This document shows positions 12,710 to 25,375 of a stretch of DNA of 64,000 bases, one piece after another. This DNA is from Morella rubra (lineage: Eukaryota; Streptophyta; Magnoliopsida; Fagales; Myricaceae). The stretch lies in NCBI GenBank assembly GCA_003952965.2, contig CM025853.1, forward strand, positions 35,124,253-35,188,252, given 5' to 3'. The notes under the pieces are model-generated. The model made no database searches. It saw only the letters and a list, made by a program, of their open reading frames with translations, and had not been told where the DNA came from. How positions within the stretch are numbered: the first letter of the stretch is position 1; each line of letters opens with the position of its first letter. The position numbers and the translations under genes are program-made.

Positions 12710-15700
12710 ATGAAAGCAGCTCATCATCCTTTGAGCGCCTTTTTTGTTCTTCTATCATTGGCTGCTACACAATTCACTGCAAGAGGGCTCGCTAGTATTC
12801 AAAAATCTAGCAGCTTTGTTGAAATTGAAACTCACAGGAGAATTCTTCACGAGCCATTGTTTCCGGTGGGTTTGGCGCCCCCACCTAGCATCGACTCAAC
12901 TCCGTCACCACCGCCACCAACACCGCCGGCGGACCCGAGCTCCGAATACCCGTTCTTCCACGAAGGCGGGTCTCCTCCGGATCAGGGTCAATCGCCTCCG
13001 GCCTCATCTTCCAATGGCACAACCATGCCAATCCCGGTGGCAACGCAGCCAACCAAGCAAACCAAAACCGTTGCGATCGCAGTCTCGGTCGGAATCGTCA
13101 CTCTGGGAATGCTTTCCGCGCTGGCATTCTTCCTCTACCGGCACCGTGCCAAACACCCCGGCGAGTCTTCCAAACAGCTCGTAGGAGGAGGGAATTCACA
13201 GAGGTTCCAGGGCGAGTCCCGGGTTCCGTCGTCGAGTGTTCTTTACATCGGAACCGTGGAGCCGAGCCGAAGCTCCGTCAGCGAGTCCACTGGATTACGT
13301 TCTAACAGTATCAGATCCCCTTATCACAAGCTCAATTCGATCAAGAGATCAGAACGGTACCGCCCGAGTCCCGAGTTGCAGCCACTGCCGCCTTTAACCA
13401 AGCCTCCCAACGTGAACTCCCCGTCAGCCAGGTCTTCGTCCGATGAAGAAAGCCACGACACGGGGTTTCATTCGCCCAACTGCTCGTCGCTCAGTTATGA
13501 AGATACTTGTTACTATACGCCGAGTTCGCGTACTCAAAGTTATCCGCTTACCGACAGCAATGGCTCGGCGCCAGCCGCGGCTCCCGTCATTCCTCATTCC
13601 AAAAGAACTTCGCCGAAATCGCGGTTCTCGTCTTCGTCTCCAGTCATGATACCATCATCAACCAAGCAGGTTCCGCCGCCTCCTCCTCCTCCGCCTCCTC
13701 CTCCACCAACGCAACTAAAGGTTCGAGTGGTGGAGACCCAACAAGCAATTCCATATCCTCTCGTAAGGCCAAAATTCTCGTCGCCACCGCCACCTCCAAA
13801 TTTGGCGCGTCTTCAGTCGTCAATAAGCAACCCATCCAAGCAAGTATCCGAAACTCCAGCTCCACCTACGCCTCCTCCGCCCCCTCCGCCACCGCAATCG
13901 ATGCCAACTCCTATCCAAGTATCAAGGAAGTCGTTATCCTGGACTCCAAGCCCCAAAACCACTTCTTCTGAGAATGGGACTACGAAAACAACAGCAACTC
14001 CACTGGTTAGTGAAAGTGCGAGGAACTCTTGTGAGAGGCAGCTTGACTGGGACGATGACAAGGAAGGAGCAAAACCGAAGTTGAAGCCTCTGCATTGGGA
14101 CAAAGTTAGGGCAACCTCAGATCGCGCCACAGTGTGGGACCAGCTCAAATCAAGCTCGTTTCAGTAAGTAGAAGTAGTGAGACTATGTTTTTTCCCCATT
14201 CCCCAATGCTAAACTAATACATTACTTCGATGAAGGATTCCGATTTTCTGATATTGGAGAATGCTTCATTTGCTTTGCAGATTGAACGAGGACATGATGG
14301 AGACTCTATTTGGCTGCAATTCTGTGAATTCAGCTCCGAAAGAGCCAACTAGAAGATCGGTTCTCCCTCCTGTTGAACTGGAAAATAGGGTGTTAGACCC
14401 AAAGAAGTCCCAGAATATTGCTATACTGTTAAGAGCACTGAATGTAACACGCGACGAGGTGTCTGAAGCCCTTCTAGATGGTATGTTCTCTCTTTTTTCA
14501 TTTGCCATGTCAAATAAGCGATAACGTTTCAACTCATATGATGATACGATGCATATGGCAGAATAGCTAACGATTTTGCCAAATATTGAATATTGAATAG
14601 CTAAGAGATATTTGCAACATACTTTTTAAAGCCTAAAGAACATAACTTTAATATTGATCTTTACGTATCGACATGAGGAAGAGGATGCAAAATATACAAA
14701 ACAGACGTAAGTGTTGGAGAGCGTAGATGAAAAGCAATCATAATTGCAAATTAAAAGTCATCGTTTAAACAGTTTGGTGGTAACATGCACATACATCATT
14801 ATGTTAGATTTCAAGTAATAATGTCAAAGTCATCATCACAATTACGACCTTGCTTTGTGAAATGATTTTCAGAAGGCAATCGGTTCACTCAGCTTTATGA
14901 ATTGCTACTAGATTTGGCTGGTAAATACTATATAATCAACAGGGCATGCACGAAAGCTGTTTTGCTCTTGATGGATTTTTTGGTCTCTGTAGATAAAGCC
15001 TGACCCACAATAGCTTGTTTCCTTTCCCTTTTTTCTTTGTATTCTATTTGATCCCTTTGATTTACGTAATTCATCTAAGAACCCAGGTTTAAAAACCTTC
15101 GTGCCTGTATCCTCTTGCACACTCGACCAACAATTAACCAAAATTGCTTGCCTAATTTGCGAGAGAAACCCAAGTAAGTGTAGTACCCAAACAACAACAA
15201 AGAACATTTCTGTAAAAACTCTTTTACAGATAATGGAGCTGAAGGCCTATTCTATAAATTTTCCAAGGCAAATTGCGAAAAAGGATCATTGTTTAAACCT
15301 CTCCACAAAGATTACTGCTTACCAGCTAGATTACTCGAAGCAATGTTGGTTGCTGTCAAATTACAGCTAGCAGACTAACTAGACATGCCAACTACCTTAA
15401 GTACTGCAGGTAGGGAAATTCGCATAAACAAACGAGCCACAAGCTTACAAAAATTCCTATCAGTCGCTTATATAACGTATGTTGAAGAGCAAGATAACCA
15501 TAGGATTTATAAATGCTGCAAAATCCAGGTACTTTGACATTACACAGTTGCACAGGCATCTATATCACATCAAAAGTACACATCAGAACTCCTGCTCCAC
15601 CTTTCTGAAAACCAAAGTTATTTTCAATGGAGCATCCTACCTTTTGCATGATGAGATCTTCTGTAGCTTTTATATAAATCAACAGAGGCCCCTCTGTCTT

Positions 15701-17353
15701 TAGTTTGCCTTATTGTCCATGTTAAGCTCCACTATTATATCAAATCATGCTACCTGAGCTATCCACATATAGACATCTGCACTCACAATAAATATGATAT
15801 ATACTGCTGGTGTCTCAAGGCTCTATGCTTTAATTCTTTAATTCTTCTTCTTCCTTTCTTTGATTCACGCACATACTTAAGCACTAAATGAAGGGCGTCA
15901 CCTAGAGCTAAGTGGAAACTACGCTGATGAAGATATAGTTTCTAATACATTGGCATTTAGTATTAATATTGGTCGATAAATTCTGTTCCAGAATCTCATT
16001 ACATCACTAGTGTTTGTCAGGAAAGTAGTGAAGGAAGATTTCTTGAAAGGGTTACTACGGTCTTTGCCTTTGCATCCAGCTTTCTACTTGGGCCCTGCAA
16101 TTTCTGTCTTCTCATGTTACTTATCAAAAAAAAAAATTCTGTCTTCTCAATCACTTGCATTATTTGCTTGCTGCAACAGGAAATCCAGAAGGCTTGGGAG
16201 CTGAGCTTTTGGAAACTCTGGTAAAAATGGCTCCAACTAAGGAGGAAGAGATAAAACTTCGAGACTACTGTGGTGACAGCTCAAAACTAGGGTCTGCAGA
16301 GCGATTTCTTAAGGCAGTACTTGATATCCCATACGCCTTTAAAAGAGTCGAAGCCATGCTTTACAGAGCTAACTTTGATGCAGAAGTCAAATACCTGAGA
16401 AAGTCTTTTCAAACCCTAGAGGTACTTTTGGCTGAAAGCTAACGACTAAGAAGGTTCAATTCTCATTAAAAAAAAAAAGAAGGTTCAGTTCCATGTTATT
16501 TTGATCTCCGACTTCCAAGATATTGACTTAGAAGCTCACTCTTTGATTTATCATTTTTCAGGCAGCAAGTGATGAAATAAAGAACAGTCGATTATTCCTC
16601 AAACTCCTGGAAGCTGTTCTCCGGACAGGAAACCGGATGAATGTTGGAACCAATCGTGGTGATGCCATAGCTTTTAAACTTGATACACTCTTAAAACTTG
16701 TAGATATAAAGGGAACAGATGGGAAGACCACATTGCTCCACTTTGTGGTCCAAGAGATTATTAGATCTGAAGGTGGAGGTTCTGAATCTACAAATGAGAA
16801 TGTCCCAAACAAAGTAAACCCAAAAATGGAGGATAATTTCAAGAAGCAAGGATTGCAGGTAGTGGCTGGGTTAAGCAGAGACCTCAGCAATGTCAAAAAA
16901 GCAGCAGGAATGGACTCAGATGTCTTAAGCAGCTATTTGTCAAAGCTTGAAATGGGACTTGACAAAGTGCGATTAGTTTTGCAGCATGAGAAACCAGATA
17001 TGCAAGGGAAATTCTTCAAGTCAATGAAATTATTTCTGAAAGATGCCGAAGAGGAAATTGTTAGAATCAAGGCTGATGAAAAAAGGGCTCTATACATTGT
17101 CAAAGAGGTCACAGAATACTTCCATGGGAATGCGGCAAAGGAAGAAGCTCATCCTCTTAGGATCTTCATGATTGTAAGAGATTTTCTAGGCACACTTGAT
17201 CAAGTGTGCAAGGAAGTGGGGATGATGCAGGATAGAACAGTTTTGGGTTCTGCCAGATCCTTCCGGATATCTACAACTGCTTCATTACCAGTTCTCAATA
17301 GGTATAATGTGAGTCACGATAGAAGCTCGGATGAGGAAAGTTTGTCTCCCTGA
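12710..17353 (+). CDS. FH2: Group I formin-like protein (signal peptide, TM, FH1, FH2)
   Basis: Four exons (12710-14163, 14281-14480, 16180-16421, 16562-17353) join in phase to 895 residues, very close to the length known for Arabidopsis FH2. In order: signal peptide (1-26), an extracellular part with [11 protein letters not shown] and Pro-rich wall-facing repeats, one transmembrane helix (about 121-142, [20 protein letters not shown]) followed by basic stop-transfer residues, a Ser-rich linker, FH1 poly-Pro tracts (about 320-333 and 386-397), then an FH2 domain from [14 protein letters not shown] (about 456) with [31 protein letters not shown] and [17 protein letters not shown]. Group I formins nucleate and bundle actin at the plasma membrane and link it to the cell wall; profilin-actin binds FH1. 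Intron 2 is 1.7 kb. The ATG at 12710 is chosen because it begins the signal peptide. The assignment to FH2 rather than another class I member rests on remembered similarity around the membrane segment. Confidence 0.95.
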
Positions 17354-19841
17354 AATTTTGTGGATATCTTATAATGAATCTCTCATAAGTTGCTTCACAG
17401 GAAAAAAAGAAAAAAAAAAAGAACCTCTTAGAAGGACAATGACAACAGTAGATACTTCCATGGGTTTAGACTCACTATGAGCATGTCAGAGAAGCAGAAT
17501 GATGGAGATATTAGAGCACTTCAGGAGTCCGTCATTGTTGGGAAAATCCAAGGCCACACATAGAGATCATGTGTTTTGTTGAGATCACAGATGCTTAGAG
17601 TCAAAGGTTGGATATTGGTCTTCTGTCTTTTACCGAGATAGAAGGGCGAGCTGTGAGAAGGATCCATCCAATTGCAAGAGAAGTGCACAGCCAATAGAAG
17701 CAATTTCTAAATGAGAGAGAGAGAAAAAAAAAAAAAAAAAAAAAGAGAAAACAAAACGGACTTCTTTTTTCCTTAATCCAACATATATGCCACAGTTAAG
17801 ATAGGTTCTCTTCTTCTAGGTTAGATTCATACACTTTTCTAGAGATGAGAATGTTTTGATATTACCCATGATGTCTTTGTCCGCATTTATTTCAGAGGTT
17901 AGTAATAATAAATAGCAGTTTCGAAAGCATTTTTTTTGAACGGTATATGTATGGTGTCCCTGCCTGGCATTTAGGTGTATTTGCTGAAGCTTTACTGTTT
18001 TGAGTGGAGGTGTTGTACCGATCACCAAACGATTGTTGAAAGCAATCACTCTCATAATGTTCAAAACACCACAGCCAGTCTAGTCTGTGCCATCTGAGCT
18101 AGGCAACAATTTTGGTTAAATTTATTTTCCCCTAATATTTCAAATGAAGTCTGCACCACCTATCAAACAGGTAATGATGAAAATGACAATCACGGCAAGG
18201 AACAAGGAACAACATAAACGTACCGAAATAAGATGAAAGCTCCATTTCTATTGCCTGCAATCTGCCTCTCTCGCAGGAAGAAAGCGTTACAGCTTACGCT
18301 CGGTAGTCGTGGCGGTCGTTGTTTTGGGAACCCTATGGCAACCGGCAAGAGTATGAGTGAGATGAAACGACACCGTTCCATTCCCCACTAACTAGTAGGG
18401 TTACGGCAAGGCGTTCTTCTTCGATTACGCCAAAACGACCGTTCCTTTTTCGTGCTAACGAAACTTCATTTGAGCAGAACTGTTGTTATAAAAAAGGCCT
18501 CGTCAGCCCGCACTAGTATGCCTATTTCAAATGGTAAAGTTGGGAGTATAAGTAGTTTTGACACGTGCGATGCTAAGAAGCGCACCACTTTGCCCGATGG
18601 GTTTATGTCTGGAGGTCACTCCGATATTTATAAGCATTTTTCTAATCTCGTTTGAATCTATGCTGGGACCGATCTCCAGAGCATGTTCGTTTGGCTTAAA
18701 ATTTTAAAATTCGAATTCAACTTTTTAAACTTATATTCTCAATATTACTCTTACATACGTACCAATACAATTTAATATTAATTTTTTTATAAATATTAAT
18801 ATAATTCAATAACTTTTACACGCATATTAATAAAATTCTAACACTACTAAATATTCATACCATATTTAAAATTCTTAAAATTTTATCAAAATGAATATTT
18901 TTCTTTCTTTTTGCTATTTTTTCTGTTTTGGTAATAAAGTAGCAGTAGTTTTGACTAAAAAAAAAAAAGTGTTGCCACCGACGAGCAGAAACTTTTTTTA
19001 TTAATGATAACCTCGTAAGGATTCAGGCATACCATTGAAGATGGGGCACATGGACAGGCACATGGACAGCAACACATTGTTTTACGGATCCCCTGAACAG
19101 ACAAATACTTTCAACGTGCGGCTGACAATGATTGCCGAGTCATAAACAGGTATTGCAGAGAGAGAATTGTAAGTTGTATGAAAGGGACATCCTGGCACAT
19201 AGCGTCCTACAAAAGGTCCACTGCCTATTTGATCTCAAACTCTATGCCAGTTGTCGGTATCTCAATAACGAATATGGACGAGGGTTGATGATTTTACGAG
19301 TGTCAAGGATTCGAGGGCCTCGTTTTTAACCCTTTCAAATAGACAACCACCCGTCGGTGAATCCTCGGCTGTCTCGAACCAACAGTCAACTCAGCTGGCT
19401 CCGGCATCAGTTGAGAGGTCACTGAACTCCTAGAAAGAGACTATGATCATGAGAAATATAGTTCGGAACCGTAAGCTTTTACGTCCACCAGTCATCAACA
19501 AACCTAAATTCAAGATAAGTTCCCAAGCTGTCAAACATAATACGAGACAGATAGAGACATGAGAGACGACGGATATTGATCAGGCTGAGATTTCTCAGTG
19601 TGCAATGTTAATGCGCTGCTCAGAAGTGTCCATTGGATAAACAATACATCAAGCATTTCGGTAAATTCCAGGGAGTGACAAAGGCAGGATATTTGGAAGG
19701 AAGTGATTCTCTGCTTTGGCATTTCTTACAAAGATACAACGGAACACCACCAACTTTTAGGACCATATTTTTTTCTACAAGAGCAGATCAAAACTATTTT
19801 ACAGTTGACAAAGCTGATTCTAGGAGAAGCAAACTCTGTTG
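17354..19841. other. Spacer between convergent formin and BTB-TAZ genes
   Basis: This holds the 3' UTRs of two convergent genes and unrecognised sequence. A purine tract (GAGAGAG then A21) lies at 17712-17757. The AT-rich stretch at 18680-18905 is listed separately. Frames near 19531-19986 on both strands are shadows of the last BTB-TAZ exon or chance. Confidence 0.5.
18680..18905. repeat. AT-rich dispersed repeat, MITE-like (copy 1)
   Basis: This segment begins GCATGTTCGTTT and continues with AATTCAAC/ATTAATAC-type motifs in the same order as the segment at 24065-24265. Partly inverted ends (TTAAAATTTTAAAATTC near the start, TTCTTAAAATTTTATC near the end) suggest a worn MITE. No clean target duplication was found. 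Confidence 0.4.
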
Positions 19842-21844
19842 TCATGTACAGCTGGCAATTGCCCAGGAAAAGCATGGTGCTCCTGCTATGGTCTTTGCTC
19901 TCAATATTTTTTTCACTAATATTCTCCACTTAATCTCGTCCTTCTTGCTCTGTCTCGTAATTCTTTCCTTAAAGGTCCTGAAATGATGGATTTTGCCCGA
20001 GTTAGTGAAAAGCTTTGAGTTTTATGCCCGCTTTAGATGCAAGAAACTCTAATTTAAATGAACGTGAATGGATAAATCAAACTGAATGGAAGAAAGGAAG
20101 AGGAGAAAGAATTGTTGGTTCACCTGCACAAAGGGACCCTACAGACATCATAATTGGCACAAAGCCGGGAGTGTAACTCCAATAGTTGCCACATTCGCTT
20201 GCAATGGCCGCAGCCACCACGAACTCTTAGCTTGCAACCAGCAAAATGCCGGATGAGAGACTCCAGGCCCTTACAGGCTTCATAGTGACAAGGCGCCGGG
20301 TTTGTTTTAAAGTCCTTATCATGTGGGCCAATCGTCCGACAACCATCTCTGCATATATGAACAAGAGCCTCCATTGCCTCATATAATTGCAAATAAATCT
20401 GTCTCTCGTTTAATTTTCTGATTCTCTCCTTCCGCCTCTGCAATCAGTTTGAAACACGAGTTCAGATTCAAATGGAGAGGGGATTTTCATGAGATGCTAT
20501 GGTGCAACATCAGGTAAGAAAACGGAAGAAGAAGAAAATTTGAGCCCTTACGTTGTCTTCATATTTTAGTGACTGCAAAAGTTGCTTTTCTAGCATTGGG
20601 TGGCTTTGCTTCATCGCTTGCCATCCCTCTGTGGCAGAAACAGCTTTAAAATTCCTGAAGACCATACGGTGACATATGACGCTAAGCCGAGGGGCATCAC
20701 ACAATAATGCAAGTTGAAAGATGTCAATTACATTCTCTATGGTAATCACGCCCTGCTCTAGGTGTCGCACACACTCTTTCTTCAACTGGGGAACCACGAA
20801 TGCATGTGACAGCACCAGCAAATGCATGACATATTCCTCCATTTCTTCTTTCTCATAACTACATAGAGAATACCAATAACGATCAGCACAGAGGTTATCG
20901 TACTAGCTCAAGATAACAACATTGAAGCGGTGTTCAAATAACCTGTTTTTAAAAGGCTTTAATCTCCACCAGTAACAGGTGAAGAGGAGTTAAGCAAATA
21001 GTCAGAAAAATGTATTTTCAATGACTTTATTGGAACATTTAGACAGATTGATTAAACATCTGGTACAGCATGATTACGGAGTACCGAGATTGACACAAAG
21101 ACAAACCCAGAAATAAGTAAGAACTGATAAGTAAAAATTAGTTACCAGGAAGAGTACAAGAATCGAATGAAAACTCGAACTGCATTGTGTGGAACACCGT
21201 GGATTGAAATTGATCTCTGCCTACCACGCCCTTTCGATTTCTTTAACATGCCTCTAATCACAGGAGAAGCCATGCCCTGTCAGCAAAATCTGGTCAATGG
21301 ACTTGGACTGTAAAAGTTATCGATTAAAAGTATCATGCCAATGTGCAAAACAAATCACATTTGCTTCGTTGGAAAGGGCAAGGGAGCGGGTAAATATTTA
21401 GTTTTGATGTTCATCAGCTGTGAATCAATGAGTAATAAGCCGCAACTCCAGAAATATGTTTCCTCTATCGATTTTGATGTATCTAATGAGAAAAAACTAG
21501 AACAGCCTTTTACAGCCGTACTTAACTTGATTGAAAAAAACTAGAGTCAACATTGAATCCTATGGAACAAATTGACTTACAATAATATTAGCATGTGCAT
21601 GGATGACACCACCATTGTCGGTCTTGACAGTAACATCGGCTCTGTAACCTTCATCAAAGAGACGCTCCCACAAATCTTTTGTTGCTGTAGTGACACAGCT
21701 GTATCCTCTTAGCTTTGATCCATTCATCACTAACCCCTTCTGACAATAGCTGCTTGTTGTTGGACCAGGCAATGGAGGTGCCATTGGAGCCATTCTATTT
21801 GAAGCTAGGGGAGATTCCTCAGAGATGGTGTCCATCTTTCCCAT
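19842..21844 (-). CDS. BT4: BTB/POZ and TAZ domain protein, BT4 type
   Basis: Five minus-strand exons (21844-21581, 21276-21146, 20858-20552, 20437-20124, 19977-19842) join in phase to 383 residues. The BTB domain runs from [20 protein letters not shown] through [10 protein letters not shown] and the [18 protein letters not shown] segment to the BACK-like helices ([21 protein letters not shown]). The TAZ zinc finger (about 262-339) has the spaced [45 protein letters not shown] and CRVPLC residues. The basic C-terminal exon ([17 protein letters not shown]) matches the calmodulin-binding tail of the family. BT proteins are plant-specific CUL3 adaptors and transcription co-regulators acting in nucleus and cytosol in gametophyte development and sugar, nitrogen and stress responses. 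The last exon is shown only by splicing at 20124/19977. The ATG at 21844 fits family N-termini; an upstream TTG is not used. BT4 versus BT1-3 is a judgement from overall sequence. Confidence 0.93.
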
Positions 21845-21865
21845 CAAATTTTTTAAGCTCTGCCT

Positions 21866-22724
21866 CTGCAGATGAAAGTCAACGATTAAAATCAGTTTTG
21901 ATTGTTAAAATTGACAGGAGCCTTAGTTAAAGTCCCCTAGATACTTGAAAAGGGAAAATGGAAGGAAGAGGTGATTTGAAATGACTTTAGCACACAGAAC
22001 TTCTGTCCTCTGGCAGATTTTAGTTTAACAGAGCCCACTTCTATCTTGGTTGGGATGGATATTACATCGTATACATGAGATCATACGCATTAATTATAGG
22101 CATAACAGAAAGGTTTTTGATAAGTTGGATTTTCTTTTTCCATTAATATTCATAAGATTCACCGCCAAAGGCGATATTTGAGAAAGAATTTCTTTAGCAA
22201 AAAGCGCCAAGCTCCAAAATTTCCAATTTGCTCTTAAGAAACCAGAAAAATAGCTGAAGAAAGCAGCCCTATTTGTGGATGGGCAGAAGAAATGGCACAT
22301 TCAAAGGCCAACCGCACCAAAGCAATACTAGCTATGAATCAAGACTAATCAGATAGAAGTTGGAACACCAACAGCCAAAAGTTAAGGACGCCAGCTGAAA
22401 AATAAGCGAGGCTGCCAAAGTAGAGATCCTAATTTTGTCATTCTCACAGCTGTTAACAGCGTAAAAAAAGCAAGTCGGAGACCAATTGGCAATGAAGTCG
22501 AAAATGAAAGATGAAAAACCTTTTCCGTTTCTTTCTTTTAGAAAAAGAAAATGCTTTTCCACTTCATCTAGTTTGGAATTATTGGCAACCAAAATCAATT
22601 GCCCCATTTCGCCCATATAATTCTGTCGGTGGGTAGATCAGAACCCAAGAAAAACGAAAATTACCAGATTAAGGTTGAAAACAGAAAAAAGAACTACTGG
22701 GAGACAGGGAGAGAGATCGCATAC
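21866..22724 (-). other. Probable 5' UTR intron of the BTB-TAZ gene
   Basis: On the minus strand a donor AAG|GTATGC lies at 22724 and a pyrimidine-ending acceptor CTGCAG at 21866, about 20 nt before the start codon. BT-family genes often carry such leader introns. No coding content is seen in the interval on either strand, which supports an intron, but the pairing is inferred. Confidence 0.4.
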
Positions 22725-22965
22725 CTTAGTCTTAGTACTCTGCCTTCAATGAAATATAGAAAATCCAAACAAGCTCGAGAATCACTTCTTTCCAAGTTAA
22801 TGTTGCCCACCCCACGAATTCTCTCGACCCTGTCCTTACACAGACGTATCAGCGCGCAATGCGCCTCCTCCAGACACACAAGGAAAATAGGGATAATGCG
22901 GTCTCCAAAGAGAAAACTCAGAGGGATAAGCAGCAATGCCGCACCAACTGTTTTTATAAATATTC
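22725..22965 (-). promoter_or_regulatory. Probable 5' UTR and TATA box of the BTB-TAZ gene
   Basis: A TATA-like box (minus strand ATATTTATAAAAA, about 22951-22963) is followed in the minus direction by purine- and pyrimidine-rich leader sequence up to the putative leader-intron donor at 22724. This would place transcription start near 22920. Motif evidence only. Confidence 0.35.
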
Positions 22966-24064
22966 AAGGATGTTTGGGTTCATCTCTCTGTCTCTTTACT
23001 CTATCTTTCTTCCCCCCCGGACGAACCTTCCCCCCCAGAATTTTGTATAATAAAAAATTCTCCAAGACCCTGCCTTTCACCTAGTCTAGCTGTCAGTCTT
23101 CTCCTTCTTGCGCCAACACATCGGGAAGGTAAGTAAGAACGTGCCAAATTTTGTAATTATTAATTAGCGAAAAGGTCACCATAAAAACTGACGTGCATGG
23201 TTTCACACCGGCTGATACACGTCCTCGTCAGAAGTCCGGTCGGTCTCGATCCATAAGCGCCTTCCCGCGGTTTGATTTTTTCAAGGTATCGGATCCAAAT
23301 CGCAGATATTATGGCGTGCTAGGATTTATTTTTGGAAGTATTTGCTGTTATCCACGCATGCTTGTACTTCTGGGAATTCCGGAAACGTGCTCTGTTTCGA
23401 TTTCTTTAAGTTCTGCTACTTTTCTATTCGGAGGAAACCGAGATACAGCTGACTTTTTGCTGGCAGTGAGTTTTCTGTCACTTGCGGTTTATATTTAACG
23501 CGAGTAGTAAAATTTCATTCAATGGGTAGGTCCGTTAAAATATGGGGAGGAATGTTTGTTGAGACGTGCGTAAATGGGGCTGCTGAAACGTGCGCATGAT
23601 GCACGTGCACGCAGCATGTCCAGTGGGATCGATGAACAAAGTAAGGAAACAGAGATGTTAGAATGTTGGTTGGTAGAATAATAAGAGATTGCTCAGGGAA
23701 ATCAATTAAAAAGGAAAATGAAATAGGGTAAGGTGCCTTTGGACGGTCATCTTTGCATGTATAAAAGGCGAAGAAAATTACCCTGCTTTCATTCTCTATT
23801 TCTATCAACATCGTAAGACAGCTACAACGATGGGACTGAAAGTTTAAGAATTACAGAGGTGTCTATCAAAATATTGGAGGCTAATGCTTAAAGTCAATGG
23901 ACAGACTGTGAAGACAAAGCTTGACGGTGATACCACTCGTAACTGGCAACCAAATGGCTAACACTTACTAACTTCATCAAGTAAAAACAAAAGCAGACGA
24001 GAACAAACACAATCTTGTTTGTCATCGATTTCTCCTGAAGATGTGAATGGTGATTTAAGATTTA

Positions 24065-24265
24065 AGGCATGTTCGTTTCCTATAAATTTTTAAAATTTAT
24101 ATTTTTCTTTTTATATTTATAATCTCATCATCATAACAATACACATTATAATACAATTCAATATTATTTTTATTTATAAATATTAATACAATTCAACAAT
24201 TTTTATTAATATACTAATAAAACTTTAAAATTACCTAAATATTTACAATTCTATTAGCATTCTAC
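24065..24265. repeat. AT-rich dispersed repeat, MITE-like (copy 2)
   Basis: Shares GGCATGTTCGTTT, ATACAATTCAATATTA and AATTCAACAATTTTTATTAATAT motifs in order with 18680-18905, on the same strand. The two copies are clearly related but diverged, which argues for an old transposed repeat. Terminal inverted repeats are not clean. Confidence 0.4.
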
Positions 24266-24983
24266 AATTTTGAACATCGCTGAGAGAGTGTGAAACGACG
24301 TTTTCATCTTTTCATAATTAAAAAAATAAAAAGGCTTCGGACTTGGCAGTTTTACATGGAATTGGGCCAAATAAATGGGGGCGAGCTTGGGGCAGGCCTA
24401 GCCTCATAGGGGAAAAAAAAAATTAAAAAACTTTTTCTTTTTTACAGAACCAACCGGGCCGGGGCCTGTTCGCCCAGCCTGGTTCCACCGATTAGTTCAG
24501 CCATAAGTTGCATGCTAGTGGACAAAAAATTAGGAGCGAGTGGGGAATTTGGGGTTCTTTTTGTATTAAATTGTTAACTTTAATGTTTCGCCTATAGTTA
24601 TTGGAGATCATATTTAAAAAAGATTTGAGTTTATTACTAAATGCAAAACGGAAGCAAATTACCATAAAATTTAGACTATCCATTAATATGATTCTCTTGG
24701 GCCAGCCAATTGCCACCGCAATACGATTTTAGAGTCCAACCAGATCCATTGAGGATAAAATTACAATCTGAGTACCAAGTCGATTATTCTATATTTCATA
24801 GGATCCGTGCTCCAACCACAAGAAGGTACTGGGCTTTCATTAACAAATGAAGGGAACGAACTGCTTAGCTACCCATTGAGCCATACTGAATCAGATATAG
24901 AATGCACTTAAATGGGGTTGAAGCAGAGTGTACCCACTTGGGGCTCGTAAGACTCCTTTAACAATGATTTTAGGGAAAGCCCA

Positions 24984-25375
24984 CAACCTGCAATCTGAGG
25001 CCCTCAGCCAGCTACTGACCTTTGGGGAGGCAACCAGCTCCATTGAGTTGCGATAGTGAAGTAGTGTCGTAGTTTTAGATATTTCTATTTTGTGCAGAGC
25101 GTGCAGGCTTGCTACTGACATTCTTGATATACTTGCCAGTGCAGGACTCTTATCTTAAGCCATTATATAAGAATTTTAAAGCTGCAATCTGAGGCCCTCT
25201 TAGAAGTCTGCTACTGAGACAACTTTGCAGCTCGTAACAGTAGTGTCGCTTAGAACTTTATGAGAACCTTTTCTCTATTTTGTGCAGAGCGTGGAAGTAT
25301 ATACTTGATGACATCTTGATATACTTGCCAGTGCAGCCCATTAACTCTTATTTTAAGCCATTATATGAATTGGTT
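24984..25375. repeat. Local direct duplication, unit about 195 bp, two copies
   Basis: CTGCAATCTGAGGCCCTC occurs at about 24987 and 25180. TCTATTTTGTGCAGAGCGTG and CTTGATATACTTGCCAGTGCAG recur in both units in the same order, ending with AAGCCATTATAT. The units differ by several small indels. No coding role is recognised. Confidence 0.75.

Noticed and set aside
13507..13971. 154-codon plus-strand frame in the formin gene (Ser/Ala-rich)
   Set aside because: Shadow of the formin FH1 Pro codons in another frame.
24984..25375. CRISPR-like or satellite array
   Set aside because: Only two diverged ~195-bp units, without spacers; a simple local duplication in a plant genome.
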